Source: Pogonophryne albipinna
Lineage: Eukaryota > Chordata > Actinopteri > Perciformes > Artedidraconidae
Length of the DNA: 64,000 nucleotides
Assembly (NCBI GenBank): GCA_028583405.1
Contig: CM053253.1
Span: 7,522,219 to 7,586,218 of the forward strand
Direction of reading: 5' to 3'
Made by a program: the position numbers and the translations under genes. How positions within the stretch are numbered: position 1 is the stretch's first letter; each line of letters starts with the position of its first letter. The notes beneath the pieces are model-generated. The model was not told where the DNA came from, ran no database searches, and saw nothing but the letters and a program-made list of their open reading frames with translations. Of this stretch, positions 10,701 to 22,619 are shown in pieces.

Positions 10701-13700
10701 CTTTTGAACTTGTACCAGTTTGAGAAAATGTAAATTGATTAATGATCAATGTTTTTAATACGAGAACATTGAATTCAATGCAGCTCTGATGGTATGGTGT
10801 GCTAATTTCTCCTCCATGATGAGATGTTTGACGAGGATTTAAACCTCTCTCTCGACAGATGAGGACAGTCTGAGTGAGGAGGAGCAGGGTCCTTTGGTAC
10901 TAGACCAAACATGGAGAGGAGACCCTGACAGTGAAGCAGACAGCGTTGACAGTGATCACGACGATCCTCTGAAGTAAGCCAAAGATCTGGCCCATTCTCA
11001 AGTTTTTCAACCAAACTCACATTTTCCCTTTGTTTAAAATGTTATGTGAACTCTGTGTGGTCCATTACCCACTCATTGTGCTTAAAGGTGGGGTAGGTAA
11101 TTCACTTCAGAAACACTTTTTGTTATATTCCATGGAATGCTCTTAACATCCCGATAGCAATGAATATATTAAGTGCTTTGACAATAAATACATAATAAAT
11201 GTCATCTGTGGAAGCCGTAGCGCTGTAAAAAGCACAACCAATCATCTGAGCCGGCCCGGCTAAAATAACTGGATGGCCTACTTGCCTGTCAGCCTTCCAT
11301 CTGTGCACAAACTTATCTCGTGCCCTCATTGGTCATGTGCGCGTGTGTGTTGGAGGAGGGGCTCTGTAAGGAGGTCTGAAGGAAGGGGCATATTTTTTCC
11401 GGTTGTGTATTTTCAAATTCTAGCTTACTCGAGCTGGTTTCTCCATTCTTACCTACCCTACCTTTAAGATCAGTGATTGTCCAGTCACATTGGTTGGAGC
11501 TAGTTTGAAGACATGAGTACAGCTGTAACAGAACTCTTTTCCTTTCTGAACTTTATGGTGACTAATAAATGTTTTTGTTTTTTGAAATCGCAGACATGCA
11601 GGTGTATACACAGCCGAGGAAGTGGCACTTATTACTCGAGAAAAGCTCATCCGGCTCCAGTCCCTCTACATCGACCAGTTCAAACGTCTGCAGCACCTGC
11701 TTAAGGAGAAAAAGCGCAGATACCTGCACAACCGCAAGGTGGAGCATGAAACTCTAGGTAATGGCAACTACTATCTGACTACATGTTGATTACGTACCAG
11801 TTCTTTGTTGGAAATCCTCCCACACCTTTCTATGTTTATTTACTGAGCATTATCTGAACTTGCTTGTGTTGCTCTCAGGGAGCAGTCTGCTGACGGGGCC
11901 TGAAGGTCTGTCCATGAAGGAGAGGGAGAACCTGAAGAAGCTCAAAGCTCTGCGCCGATACCGTCGTCGGTACGGCGTGGAAGCCCTGCTGCACCGGCGC
12001 CTCAGGGAGAGGAGGCAGGCGGTGACAGAAGGAGCTCTTCAGGTGTGTTTAACACCTAAACCCAATGTTAAAGGGTCGGTTTACCAAACCACAAACATAC
12101 CTCCTAAACTCTGGTGATATCCAGCCATGAGATTTGGTTCAAGATTCCCATGTCTGCAACATATGTGGCCATTGAACTGTGCACGTTGAGGGGAAATGTT
12201 TTTGAGGTTTTAAACCCAAGAGCAGTTTGTCTTTCCAGAGCCGTTCAGACTCAACCGTAAAATAACGCCTGCAACTCTTTTTGAACACACAGGCTACACA
12301 GTAACAAAGTTTAAAGTGCTTTAGTTTTACCCTGAGTTTAGGCTCCACAGCGTAACTTTAGGAAAGGTCTGTTTCACTGACGGTGCAAAATCCAAGATGT
12401 CAAACACCTTGTACATTACGGTGCCAGGCTTTCACAATAGTAGAAAAAATGCAATATTACTCGCCGATTTATTCAATAAAAAAACTACGACATTGTTATT
12501 TCTGATAGGTCAGGAAATGTAGTCACTGTACATTTATTTTGTACCCCTCTCACAACATGGGGAAGCACTTTAGTGAATGCTACAGAAAATGCTTTTATTT
12601 CCCACTGAACTGCAGTGAACCGTACATTTCTGAAGTCTGCATGTCTAGATGCCAGTCGAACGGATGTTCTGTTTCTCTTTGTGGGTCATTTGGTTACCTG
12701 GTTCCTGTTTCATGTCCTACAATCCAGTGCACTGCGGCACAGAGCCAACACATGCAGGATGTTGAGTGTAAGACGTTGTTTCTAATGTTTGACTTGGTGT
12801 GAAGTTATTTTTTCCTACAAAGAGAACATGCCTCGTTTTTAAAATGTCAATGTTGGCTCTCAGGGCTGTTTGTTTGAGATTTTTGCTCAACATATTTGTG
12901 TGCAGCAGAGTGGATTTTTATCTCTATTTTGTGGCATCCAGGAATGTTAAAAACGATAATTATAGCTAGTATGGTTCTGTTTGGATGTTAGCTAACACTT
13001 CTTTCCTCTGTAGACACATTCGAGAACAGTGCATGAGAAGTGCACCTCCTTTGTGGAGGGATCCCGATGTACCAACCCCTGCCTGCCCATGACCCGGCAC
13101 TGCGTCTCACGTATCCTCAAAGATGTTTTCAGCACTTGAATTGTCTCTTTATATATAAAAGTTCCCGAGTGTTCTTCACCTCGGCCCCGATCAAGACGTG
13201 CTGCTTGCAGTAGCTGCAGGTTTCAAAGGGCGCCAACATGAACTCCTTCCTGTGGTCTGTTGATTTCTCCCAGAGAAACAAAGGGGATAATCATTTCAGT
13301 TGGAAGGAACAAAATCCCTTAATCTTATCCCCAAATCATTAAGGGCAATTTAATGCTTTTAATATATTTTTTATTTAAATTTTTAATGATTTAAATCGTA
13401 TACTTTTCTTTATCTGCTGAAGACAAGAACAAATATTATTGCAAGTACTTTCATTAAACTGTTTGCTGCTACCAGAGCTGCACTGAGCTGTACAAACCCT
13501 GCAAAGCTCAGACATAATGACCAACTCGTGATGTCGGCCTATTAGTACAGTTCAGCCTTTTGTAATTGACCATAACCCGCCTCGTATGTTGTGAAATGAT
13601 TACAGGATTATTCTTGTATAGGAAAAAATCACACTCTTATGGTTTTAGTTTTAAGTTGGGGGGCAGCTTCTTGATCCGTTTGACTCTTGTCACTATTTTT

Positions 13701-16700
13701 CTGTCTGTCATGATTTGTCCCTAACCCCCGCTGCTCAGACATCTTCCAGGACAGCAACCAGGTGCTCTTCCAGATGTGTCCGGGCCTGAAAGATGTCCCG
13801 TGTGGACGCACAGTGCACATGGGACAGTCTGAGGACCCCCGTTGCCCGCTGCACCTCACCCTGCCGCCCCCCATGTTCCAGCCCGAGCAGGAGCCCCCCC
13901 CACAGGAGCCCATCACCACCGCAAGCAGAGACATGTACCTGAGTGCAGCAGAGCTTCAGCCCACAGAGAGCATGCCCCTAGAGTTCAGTGATGTACGTAG
14001 AAGTGATTATCTCCTACCACTGTCCTATAGCACATATTCATTTTACTAAGAATATCATGTTCCAAACTTATCAATGGAAATGATTCCTGCAGTTTTGGGG
14101 TGCTTTCACAACCACTGTAGCTTCTTTAGGTGCAGTTAAAATGATATAACATTACTTTGAGGAAGTAAGATTAATTCCAGGGTTAGTTGTTCCCCTTATC
14201 ATGCGTTTAAAGCTGATATAAAAAAAAGTAAATGCTGACATTTTGTTCCTTATTTGCATTTGGAAGAAAAAACCAGCCCCAGGCCACTATTGGAAAAAGA
14301 GGATCTCGGATCGCTTTGTGATGGTCGATATATATTATTGACATTTGAAATGGGATTAATATCGTTGTTTCTTTCCAATGATTGTGAATTACAAGATTGA
14401 GATGTATGCCCATTATCAGTAGTGAAGTCGGTCTCTTGGGGTCTGTGTGCGAGCGCCAGAACCATAAAAGGCAAACTTTGTAATCCCTTTATTTTCTGCT
14501 TCCTCTGGAAAATGCACCAAACTACAGACGTGAAAGCACCCACATAATAATATGGCGGGCGTCTTAAGAAGACGGTGTAGCCGTAGTGAGTATTTGTAAC
14601 TCTAAACAAACCCTTGGGGAAATGCTACTGAGAGATTCAGATGTGATCTTGTGAATGCAAAAAAGCTGATGATCAAAAGTTCAGATTGACTACACAGCTC
14701 ACCATCGGCTGTTAGTATTGTGCAATGTTCTATGTAAAGCATAAACTCTAAATGTGGCTTCCTGGCAGCAGTTGCGCCTGAAGCTGATTTCCTAACCAAA
14801 TCTGCATTTACAAAAATAACACTGCCTGGTGGTATGAGGTGTAAAAGAAAACAAACATACCATTTAAAATGGCCCCCACAAGTTTTGCGTTGAGATTTAG
14901 ATTTCCTCCTGTTACACAGGACCTGGATGTGGAAGGGGACGGGATGCAGGGTCCGCCCTCCCCCCTACAGTTTGACACAGCCCTGGCCCTGGAGGACCAC
15001 ACCATCAGAGCCATCGCTGAGGCCCCCATGGACATGCTGATGGGAGGAGACCTGGACCAGGCGGACCTGGACGCCTCGGGACACGAGCTCTCAGAGAGAG
15101 ACATGGCTGCCATCATGCATGAGCAGGTTAACTCTCGATCAGGGGCATCTTGAATATCACAAAACTCTTTTAAAGATGGCACCCATACACTGAGATGACA
15201 ACAATCTGTATAATTGTGTGGGTCTAATAAAATGTTGGCCACAATCTGTCAATACAAGATCAATTTTAAGGCGTGTCAGTTTGTGAATCATGGTGCTGCG
15301 ATATAATTGGAGGGGTGGGGAAGCAAAACAAAATGCTTTAATCTCAATATTTACATTCAAACGGTTTAATTTATTACAATGATTCCTCCTGATCATACTC
15401 GAGAGTTTATTTCCTAACTGCTTGTATTGTTGGTGATGGAGAACACAATCTTTGATTTATCTGAGTAGACGACGCTTTAGAAATCTGCATCAATTAAGTT
15501 GATTTCTTACAAACTAATTATATTAGGAACCCAAATCCATCTTTGTGTCAATGTCATGTAAAGATGCATAAACTCGCACATTATCATCAAAACATTTTTG
15601 TAAATGTTTTCACAGAATCAGTACTGTGACATTTTATATCCATATCATGCATTAGGAGCAGGAAGGAATCTCTTCATCGGCCAGTAGGAAGAGGAGGAAT
15701 GGTTGCTTCAAGCAAACGCTCTTCTAATGTTTAAAGGGGACCTATCATGCAAAATGCACTTTTTTGATGTCTTTTATACATCAAGATGTGTCCCCGGTGT
15801 GTCAGGGAACTCACGCAGCGTCAGAAAATAAAACCCTCTCTTTTCCTCCGTACCCAAATCTCTAAAACCTGGGTATAACGGAGCTGATCCAGCTTTGCGT
15901 CCGATATGACGTAATATCGGAAATTTGGACCCACAGCACTATCAGAAACGTTGATATCGGAAACAATGCCCGTCGGTGTTTACATTAGCATCGCTAACAC
16001 TCAGAGCTAACCTGTACTGGAGAGCATGGGTGTTTCTCAATCGCGAGTACGCTTCCTTGGTAGCACATGTCTTCCAAGCGTCTTGTTTCAGAAGCGAGGC
16101 AAGAATACTTCCTGGCATTTGGAAAACAAAGAGTGGAACAGGCTAGCAAGTGTGCAGGTGTGTGTCATATGAGAGGCCCCGCCTTACATTTTCTGCCACA
16201 GATTTGGGGAAATTGGTCCGTGCGCAAAGCATTGTGGGGATTTTAAGACCGGAGTCTACACATGTGCAGCCTCGAAATTTCTCCAAACGAAGTACTCCGG
16301 GCTCGGTAGATTTCCAAGTGTGCTGGACATTGAAACAGTACTTTGGCGGCACTCAATGACGTAGTATGCTTGAAATAGTGGCTCTGGAGCAGCTTTGCTT
16401 GCGATTGAGAAACACCCCATGTGTGTGAAGAAGCAGGGAATAAAAAGGAACTCACCTTGTGCTATAACCGGCAAGAGAGAAAGCCTTTGAGCTCCATACT
16501 GTTTCAGAAATAATCCTTGATAATCCATGATATGGCGTTTCATCACCGCAGTATTTAGTTTAGACAGTAGCTGCCGGGTCCCGCATGAGCTCAGACCCCT
16601 CCTATTTTCTTTTTAAAGCTTTATACCCAGAATCAGCACTTTTGAAACAGGAAATGAAATAGAGGGATATGAGGCATGGCTAGAATGGGTGATCTGTTAG

Positions 16701-17796
16701 GTATTTTGAGAAAAACACTTCATAGACATGTTTTTATATATCTGAGACCTATGCTATTGCCCAAAAATAACATGATAGGTGCACTTTAATATCACACTTG
16801 GCTCTTGTTTTACAGCATATCATTTCATATATCTTCTGTTCATTACCTGGTGAAAGAGGGAACTATAATATAATAATGCTTAGAGGTTTAAGGTAGCTGC
16901 TGTTAAAGTCAGACTGAGGCCCTTTTGTTTCATTTGATTTCCAAATACTTAAACATGTGTTTGACACGTTAATAAATAAACTAATATTAAGAAAATCAGA
17001 CGATGTTATAAATTAAATAGGGAGCTCTATCATATAAAGTTGGCAAAGACTACATTACAGTTCCTTTTTTCAATATAGGTTAACATGGTTATATTTTTTA
17101 GCACAGCCTACTGAATATTAGCACATTTTCTCCCATGTTAAATGTCTACGGCTTTTAATCTGCCGTTTAGGAACACAGTGCACATTTTCCAGGTGTTTGT
17201 ATGTGCAATCTGAAAATGCACATAGGACCAAGAGGATGGACATGCACCTTTAGTCTTGAATAACTTCATATTGGCCACTAGTGGAATCAACTCCAGATGA
17301 AAACTAATTTCACAAAAGATTTCACTGTTTCTCTCAACCATCTTCTGCTTTAAAGTGCACCTATCATGCTAGTGGAGCCTCGCAGCGGAGAAACTGTGAC
17401 GCGCTTACACTGTAGGTGCGCCGCAGATGGGGGTGCTGCAGCCCCCTCAGCACCCCCCCTTCCTGCGTCCATGCACAAAGACATAAAAAAGTGCATTTTG
17501 CCTGAACAAACAAGACTTGAAACAACACTTTGCAAAACAACCCACAGAAGCACGTCAATGTCTCCACATCTTTGCACTGTATGTTGACACAAATATGTAG
17601 GAACTTAAACTATGACATGAACACAAATAATCAAAGCATTCTTTGGTTGAAAATTACAGTCAAAACCACAGTCCTAACTTCCTGTTCTTCCACCTAGGTG
17701 TTGTCAGAGGTTGGAGGGGAAGAAGAGGAAGACACTGCAGATTATTCACTTCAATGTACTGCAGCCGAAGCTCCATCTGATGCAGCGTCTCTTTAA
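7759..17796 (+). CDS. kansl2: KAT8 regulatory NSL complex subunit 2
   Basis: Nine coding exons: 7759-8009, 9344-9516, 10859-10973, 11594-11757, 11879-12042, 13014-13110, 13739-13992, 14920-15126, 17698-17796 (TAA 17794-17796). They join in frame to 507 residues; the human protein is about 490. KANSL2 is a nuclear scaffold subunit of the NSL complex, in which KAT8/MOF acetylates histone H4. Start [10 protein letters not shown] matches the family start. Two Cys/His modules of the C3Hc3H type are visible. The N-terminal one has C28, C35, C46, H49 and C61, C72, C88, H91. The second spans exons 6-7, beginning near residue 299 ([11 protein letters not shown] through RCPLHL). Between them lie an acidic stretch ([12 protein letters not shown]) and a basic helical segment at about 185-235 ([20 protein letters not shown]). 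The conserved block [12 protein letters not shown] precedes an acidic C terminus. All splice sites are GT-AG. Confidence 0.96.
8119..9275. mobile_element. Non-autonomous piggyBac-like element in kansl2 intron
   Basis: A 1157-bp element between TTAA at 8115-8118 and TTAA at 9276-9279. It has perfect 13-bp terminal inverted repeats, CCTGTTAAGCCCC and GGGGCTTAACAGG. The TTAA duplication and CCT/AGG ends fit the piggyBac superfamily. No transposase reading frame was found. It fills most of the intron 8010-9343 and stops about 65 bp short of the next exon. Confidence 0.85.
9580..9725. repeat. Direct repeat A, left copy (kansl2 intron 3)
   Basis: This roughly 146-bp segment (starting GCACTGACTGTTCATTAGTG, ending TTTTAAATCACCACA) recurs with mismatches at 10333-10485 in the same intron. 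The two copies bracket the snoRNA-bearing duplicated block 9779-10331, so they look like a long target-site-type duplication. Confidence 0.85.
9779..10331 (+). repeat. Duplicated intron block B (copy in intron 3)
   Basis: About 550 bp matching 13175-13740, the 3' part of intron 7. Similarity begins at the 5' edge of the snoRNA and ends at a relic acceptor (CACTCAG at 10323-10329) matching the true intron 7 acceptor CTGCTCAG. Outside the snoRNA the copies differ by several substitutions and small indels. Intron 3 therefore carries a complete but apparently unused 3' splice site. Confidence 0.88.
9781..9918 (+). ncRNA. H/ACA box snoRNA, copy 1 (kansl2 intron 3)
   Basis: A 138-nt intronic sequence with full H/ACA architecture. 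Hairpin 1 has a lower stem GGCCCC with GGGCGCC, an internal pocket, and an upper 7-bp stem CTTGCAG-TAG-CTGCAGG. H box ACATGA (ANANNA) follows. Hairpin 2 has a lower stem TCCTTCC with GGAAGGA, a pocket, and an upper stem TGATT/AATCA plus TCTCC/GGGGA. Box ACA follows the last stem directly, three nt from the 3' end. It would guide pseudouridylation of rRNA or snRNA with the dyskerin complex; I did not determine the target. Mammalian KANSL2 introns host SNORA2 and SNORA34 family snoRNAs, so it is probably one of these, but family assignment is inference. It is identical to the copy at 13177-13314. Confidence 0.87.
10333..10485. repeat. Direct repeat A, right copy (kansl2 intron 3)
   Basis: Second copy of the segment at 9580-9725. 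It begins directly after the relic acceptor of block B and has several substitutions and a short insertion relative to the left copy. The rest of intron 3 to 10858 shows no other element. Confidence 0.85.
11086..11463. mobile_element. TTAA-flanked MITE in kansl2 intron 4
   Basis: A 378-bp element flanked by TTAA at 11082-11085 and 11464-11467. Inverted termini are AGGTGGGGTAGGTAA and TTACCTACCCTACCT, with one mismatch. There is no coding capacity. It lies between the exons ending 10973 and starting 11594. Confidence 0.83.
12043..13013 (+). other. kansl2 intron 6
   Basis: A 971-bp intron with donor GTGTGT and acceptor CTGTAG. I looked for a third snoRNA here, because this gene hosts several in mammals, and saw no convincing H/ACA or C/D structure. 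Nothing else recognisable. Confidence 0.5.
13175..13740 (+). repeat. Duplicated intron block B (source copy, intron 7)
   Basis: Runs from the snoRNA 5' edge to two bases past the functional acceptor AG at 13737-13738. It is paired with 9779-10331. Sequence immediately upstream (13111-13174) is not shared with intron 3. Confidence 0.88.
13177..13314 (+). ncRNA. H/ACA box snoRNA, copy 2 (kansl2 intron 7)
   Basis: Identical over all 138 nt to the copy at 9781-9918, with the same H box ACATGA, box ACA and pairing lower stems. It starts 67 bases downstream of the exon ending 13110 and sits 424 bases upstream of the acceptor. Block B ends exactly at this intron's real acceptor, so this is probably the ancestral location. 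It should be released by splicing and exonuclease trimming like other intron-encoded snoRNAs. Confidence 0.87.
13993..14919 (+). other. kansl2 intron 8
   Basis: A 927-bp intron (donor GTACGT, acceptor TTACACAG). The middle part, 14207-14600, starts with TTTAAAGCTGATATAA and has the composition of an old MITE. I could not find a matching opposite end, so no element is called. Confidence 0.45.
15735..16785. mobile_element. TTAA-flanked MITE (AGGGGACCTATCATG family), with nested insertion
   Basis: A 1051-bp element in kansl2 intron 9 between TTAA at 15731-15734 and 16786-16789. Termini are AGGGGACCTATCATG and CATGATAGGTGCACT. A shorter relative lies at 27475-28138. The size difference is largely a nested element at about 16027-16419. 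It contains no transposase. Confidence 0.85.
16027..16419. mobile_element. Nested MITE with GGTGTTTCTCAATCGC termini
   Basis: Inverted ends GGTGTTTCTCAATCGCGAG and GCTTGCGATTGAGAAACACC bracket about 390 bp inside the TTAA MITE 15735-16785. The related copy at 27.5-28.1 kb has an uninterrupted site (GAGAGCACATGTGT near 27778). ATG occurs on both sides of the insert and may be the target duplication. Superfamily not assigned. Confidence 0.78.
17354..17503. mobile_element. Truncated copy of the CCTATCATG TTAA MITE
   Basis: TTAA at 17350-17353 is followed by AGTGCACCTATCATGC, the right terminus of the 15735-16785 family in reverse orientation. Near 17488-17503 AAAAAAGTGCATTTTGC matches the opposite end, after which similarity stops. 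It is a decayed, internally deleted copy. Confidence 0.6.
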
Positions 17797-18130
17797 AGAA
17801 CAATTTCACTTCCACAAACACTGATGATGAGGTTAGAGAACAATTACAGCCTGTTTTCAATATATTATTATTATTATAAATTCATTGATTTTTCTTCTGT
17901 TTGGTTGCATTTAGTTAGATTTTTCTGGGTTATAATGTCATACAATTGGACCAAATTAGTTTATTTGTTAAAAATAAACAAACTGTAATGCATAATAAAA
18001 CCGCCTTAAACAATGTAAATATAAAAAACACAATCAAAATAACTTAAATTGCCTTTAAATTGTATCCATCAGTCTGTTGAAATAAATGGTTATTCTTTTC
18101 ACAAAACGTTTATGGTGCATTTGTTGAACC
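17797..18130 (+). terminator. kansl2: kansl2 3'UTR with polyadenylation signals
   Basis: AT-rich sequence after the kansl2 stop. AATAAA occurs at 17994-17999 and again near 18080. Either fits a short 3'UTR of 200-300 bases. Confidence 0.55.
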
Positions 18131-18239
18131 TAATGATCTCCAGATAGTAGGCCTATTTAAAGCAAGCACAGAACACTTTAAGGCACTAAAAACCCAGCAG
18201 CTTTTTTAAAGTATAATGTTAAAGTTATGTTTGGCAGCA

Positions 18240-18473
18240 TGGGGACAGCCTCTGAAAAAAATGGGGCGGGTAATGCAATTTCATGCAATGACATCACTTT
18301 TCCTCAACCCAAAACACTGAAGCCGAGGCAGGAGAAGAAAGCGGCTGCAGGGGGAGGACGCTGCCAAAATGAGCACAAGATAGATATATTTTAAATGAAA
18401 AAACTAGTATATTTCAGTATTTAGTTAACAATGGAGGAACAGCGTCGTCTTCGGCAGTTTCCATCCAAATGAG
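18240..18473 (+). promoter_or_regulatory. Candidate promoter and untranslated first exon
   Basis: A locally GC-richer patch ends at a strong donor, GAG|GTGAGT with GT at 18474. Just before it, ATG at 18431 opens a 13-codon frame (MEEQRRLRQFPSK) closed by TGA at 18470-18472, like an upstream ORF. No other + strand gene start lies between kansl2 and nckap5l, so this could be a distal 5'UTR exon of nckap5l or a non-coding RNA start. Inference only. Confidence 0.35.
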
Positions 18474-21400
18474 GTGAGTTTTTCAAACAAGAAAAATGTC
18501 GATTCATTTTCATGTTCGCCTGGTCGAGAGGTTTGCCGGAATACCGACAGAGGCTTTTGGCTTTTCATTGATTTAACAGCACCGGCGAAGTGAAGGGCTG
18601 AGCGGAAATGAAGCTAAATGTGTGGGTTTGTTTTATTTAACGTGAAACCGTGAAACACCCCGGTGTTTTACAGCCTTTTTGGGAGAGACGCAAGGGCGTA
18701 ACAGCATTACCCGGTCGGAGGGGACGCTTTTCGGTGCAGGGTTTTTTATGGAAGGGCCTGTCCCAATCCACAAAAATTACATATTTCTGCGTTTTTGTTT
18801 AACTGCATGAACATGCTAGCTTAAATACATCCATGTCGCAGTTCTCGCCTCGTTTTAAGGTGTAGAAACCAGAAAGGGGAACATAGAAAACGCGACTGAC
18901 ATCTGACTCCTAACGGTACATTTTGTATCTTTCTCACAAGGATGCAAAAGCATTTTATGGTGGAAATAAAAACCCTTGTGTCAACCATCCTGGCTGTGTG
19001 ACTGGAGACAGAGAAACAGGCTTAAATCAGCCCAAAGAATGAATGAATTAAGGGGAATGTGTCTGCAGCAGGGTGTAGAGGAGGAGAAACCTCTGGTTCA
19101 TACTAAACTTTACTAAAGGAAGTTAATTTTTAAAGAGGATAAAGAACATTCATCATAGTTTACCTCCTCACTAGTCTTCAGGGATGTTAATTTCTATTAG
19201 CTGATTTCCACTGAAAATGTGCTTATATATGCATTTCTGTGCAGAATGATGTTTGTGCAGAGTTTGATAGAGAAGGTTGTTTCCAAAGGGGGAAAGTTTA
19301 AGATGTGTTTGTGTGAGTTTGATTTAATGGCATCTTAACTACTTTCAAAGCTGATCTCATAATTTACTTTCTTCACACATAAACTGAAAACACACCTGAT
19401 AAGTTAAGTTAGAAACAGTTAGTGAAAGGAAAGTTCTTTGCAATGTGGCAGATATCTTGTGAAATTCAACCTTTTTGTAAAAAATGAAAGCAAAGCACAA
19501 TAGTATTCTTATCATACAACATGTCTGCAGGTTATCTGCATGATAAGACTTGTCCATATAAAGCAGCGTATGTTGTCAGACATTATTTCACACGGTAAGA
19601 TATTTCACTGAGTATGTCACAATTTCAAACAAAACATAGAAAGAGGTATTGGATTGGTTAAGATGTTGTTGCTAAAGTGACCCTAAAATAACTTTGGAAC
19701 AATAACAACCCAATAACAGCCTCAGAAATCTAGTGATCAGCACCTGTTAGTTTAAATAGTATCCAGGTGCAAACAAACACTACAAAGTGAGAGGGGGAAA
19801 AGTGAAGAAAGCAACAAGACTGACAAACCTAAAAATGTAGGGTAAAGTTTGAACCACATTTTTCAGCAAATAAGGCAAAAGAAAATGTGTCCACTCACCT
19901 TTGTTCCGTAAAACAACATAATTAAAACAGCGCCGGCTTGTCACATTGCACATTATGCAAATGTATATAAAAGTTTGATACTCACGTTTGTTTCGTGTAC
20001 TTATTTAAGGAAACGTTACAGACTGCTCATTGGTTGGCTGACGTTTACGTAAGCTGCCATTTTTAAGGAAGTTCAGGTCACATGCTTTAAGTACGTCCTG
20101 TTTATTTGAATAACTTTGTTTTCATAGAATTGTTACTTTGCGATTCCACTCAGGGTTTTTTCATGCACAAATATTTTTTTTAATTTAAAACAGTTGGATT
20201 TTATTGTTAGTAACTCCAAACAAATACAGAGTAATCACTATTGTCATTATTGATCTGTCGTTGAATCATTTGAACGACAAAAGGTTAGAAAACTTTAAAA
20301 CGGTCATCACAGTTTCTGTAAGCCTTGAACTTCTTCAAGTTGCTTGTTTTGTCTGAAGAAACTTAATGATCATGTAAACCAGAGAAAAGCAGCCAATCCT
20401 CAAAACAAAGAATGTTTGGCATTTTTGTTTGAAAAATAATTGACTAATTATTTTGGATTTATAGGGGTTCTCCTCCAAAGTAACTGGAATGGTGCCCATG
20501 TTGGCCAGGAGAGAAACATTTTTGGAGCGTTATTGGCAGTAAATAACGTGTTATTGGATCAAACTTTAACAATGCTGCTTTTCAGTAAATGTGAAACCCT
20601 CCACATTTTCTGAATGGCATCCTAGTCACGGGGAGCGAATTGTTTCTGGTTTGTGGAGGGTTTTTATTGGCCATAAAACATGTAATGCCCGTAATCTTAA
20701 TAAGTTGTGAGGCCAACAAGATGTAACACCTGTCAGACAATGCTGCTCTGCTATTACTGAGTCCTTTTGAACGGGAAAACATCCACGCTTAATGACCTGT
20801 GTCTGTTGGTTTAGGGCCACATTTGCGCTCAGGCTGTTTTCATTGTCTCATCGTTTTCTGAACAAAGCCCAAACTTTAGCCCAGTAAAAATGAGGATGTA
20901 AGGATTGTTGGAACCCTTTTTGGACTTTCACAGAGATGGCCTGCGTTCAGGCTGTAAAATATTTAAGTTTCCCTGAAAATCTCCCATGAAATGCTCGATG
21001 AATCTTTTAGTGTTTGCAGGAATGACGTGCCCCTCTTTCCTTTTTCCAAATTGTCTTTTGATGTAATGTTGCAGTTTGCTGTTTTTTGGCTTTTGCAGAT
21101 AAATATATCATGTTAGAAAACCCTTTAAGACTCTGTGGCACAAAGAGCCTTCGAAACAGTGATGATTCAAACTACGAACTGTTTGAGACAAGGGGATTTG
21201 ACTGTCTTTTTAGCATGTTTGAGTTCTTTCAGATTGAAGTTTGATCTTATAAACGGTCATTTCCAAACGTGTTTTTAAAGAAGACTCCATTGATTGATCT
21301 TTGTACTCCTGTAACATTGTTGGACTTGTGATGGACAGTTTAAAACAAAAAAATAGGGGGGGGGGAACAATAAGGACCACAAGGACCGAAATGCAGAGTT

Positions 21401-21500
21401 TGGTAACATTTTTAAGAATGTTAAGAGCTGCCATGATGAGTTGACAAATGGATTAGTCTTTCGTAAAATGAGCACCAAACATTTTTGATAAGAGATCCAT
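18474..21500. other. Intergenic or intronic sequence without recognised features
   Basis: About 3 kb of unique-looking AT-rich sequence. No exon with family similarity, RNA gene or complete transposon was recognised. The first few hundred bases remain CpG-containing, consistent with the flank of a promoter. Confidence 0.4.
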
Positions 21501-21506
21501 CTTTAA

Positions 21507-22279
21507 AGGTCCCATGTCATGGCCATTTCTACTGATCATATTTCCATTGTTGAGGTCTAATAAAATAGACTTGTATTGTTCAATTTTCCAAACTCATATT
21601 GGTTTCTCATACAGCGTCTCTGTTTAGTGTATTCACTCTCTGTCCTAAACGGCTTGTTGGAGCTCCTGCCCCCCCCCCCCCCTCCCTGTGAGCCCAGTGT
21701 GCTCTGATTGGTCGGGACATTGCGAGGCTCGCCGCTGCTGGCGAGGAGCGGACAGATTTCCGGGTCGGCGATACAGCGAGAACAAGCGAAACTCATCCTG
21801 AGCACACACAAACACTCACAGCCGAAGTAAAAACAATAAGTGTGGCTTGATATTGAGTAAGAAAAAGGTTGATAACGCTGTGAGAATGGGTCTGCGGAGA
21901 GCATTTCTCCGCCATCCCAACTCGTCTATTACCAGCGTTCAGGGAGCTCTATGCAAGTCAATGGGGACTCCCTGTTAGTTAGCCAAGGGATCCTGGTGGG
22001 TGAGGTGCTCCGCGGATTGGTCCATTTGGGCCAATCCGGTCATTTGTTGTTGATTTGGGTGTTCCCACGTCACAGAACCCAGGAAGCAAACAATGGAAAA
22101 TGAGAAATCTCCAACGAGGCGTTCAGGGGCAGCATAGACAGGTCTTTTCTGTGTTAGAGTTTTACTCGCTACAGGGTGTACTTTGAGGGTTTTTGACTCT
22201 GCAGACCGTTTACATGCATAAAAACCTTCATAACACACAAGGGGACGGGTAATAACCGGAAAAGCATGACATGGGCCCT
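21507..22279. mobile_element. TTAA-flanked MITE, copy 2 (AGGTCCCATGTCATG family)
   Basis: A 773-bp relative of 223-872 with TTAA at 21503-21506 and 22280-22283. The right end reads CATGACATGGGCCCT, with one change from copy 1. The two copies share long internal segments, such as the block ending GGGGACGGGTAATAACCGG. Confidence 0.8.
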
Positions 22280-22619
22280 TTAATATCTTTAGGTTTTGGA
22301 CTGATGAAAGAAGACATTTGACCTTGAGAACCTGGGAGGAACATTTTTCACTATAATCTGACAGGTTACAGACAAGTTATCGATAAATCTAGCAAAAATC
22401 TGGCAGTTTGATCGGCGCAGTGTACTTGATGCATGTAACGGAAGTAATTTAAACATGAGCTCGCAGGCTAGGGAGGATTTAAGAACAAACATGTCACATT
22501 TGGAACAATACTTGGTGGAGAACATGAGGAACATTTCATCCAGAGGAATGAGCTCAGGGCTGCAGATAAATGTGGTTCCACTCTGGATCACATTTACGGC
22601 CCGTGTGCTCCATGTTTGA

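Noticed and set aside
12640..12760. Possible third snoRNA in kansl2 intron 6
   Set aside because: An ACA-like end is present but no paired lower stems or convincing H box were found.
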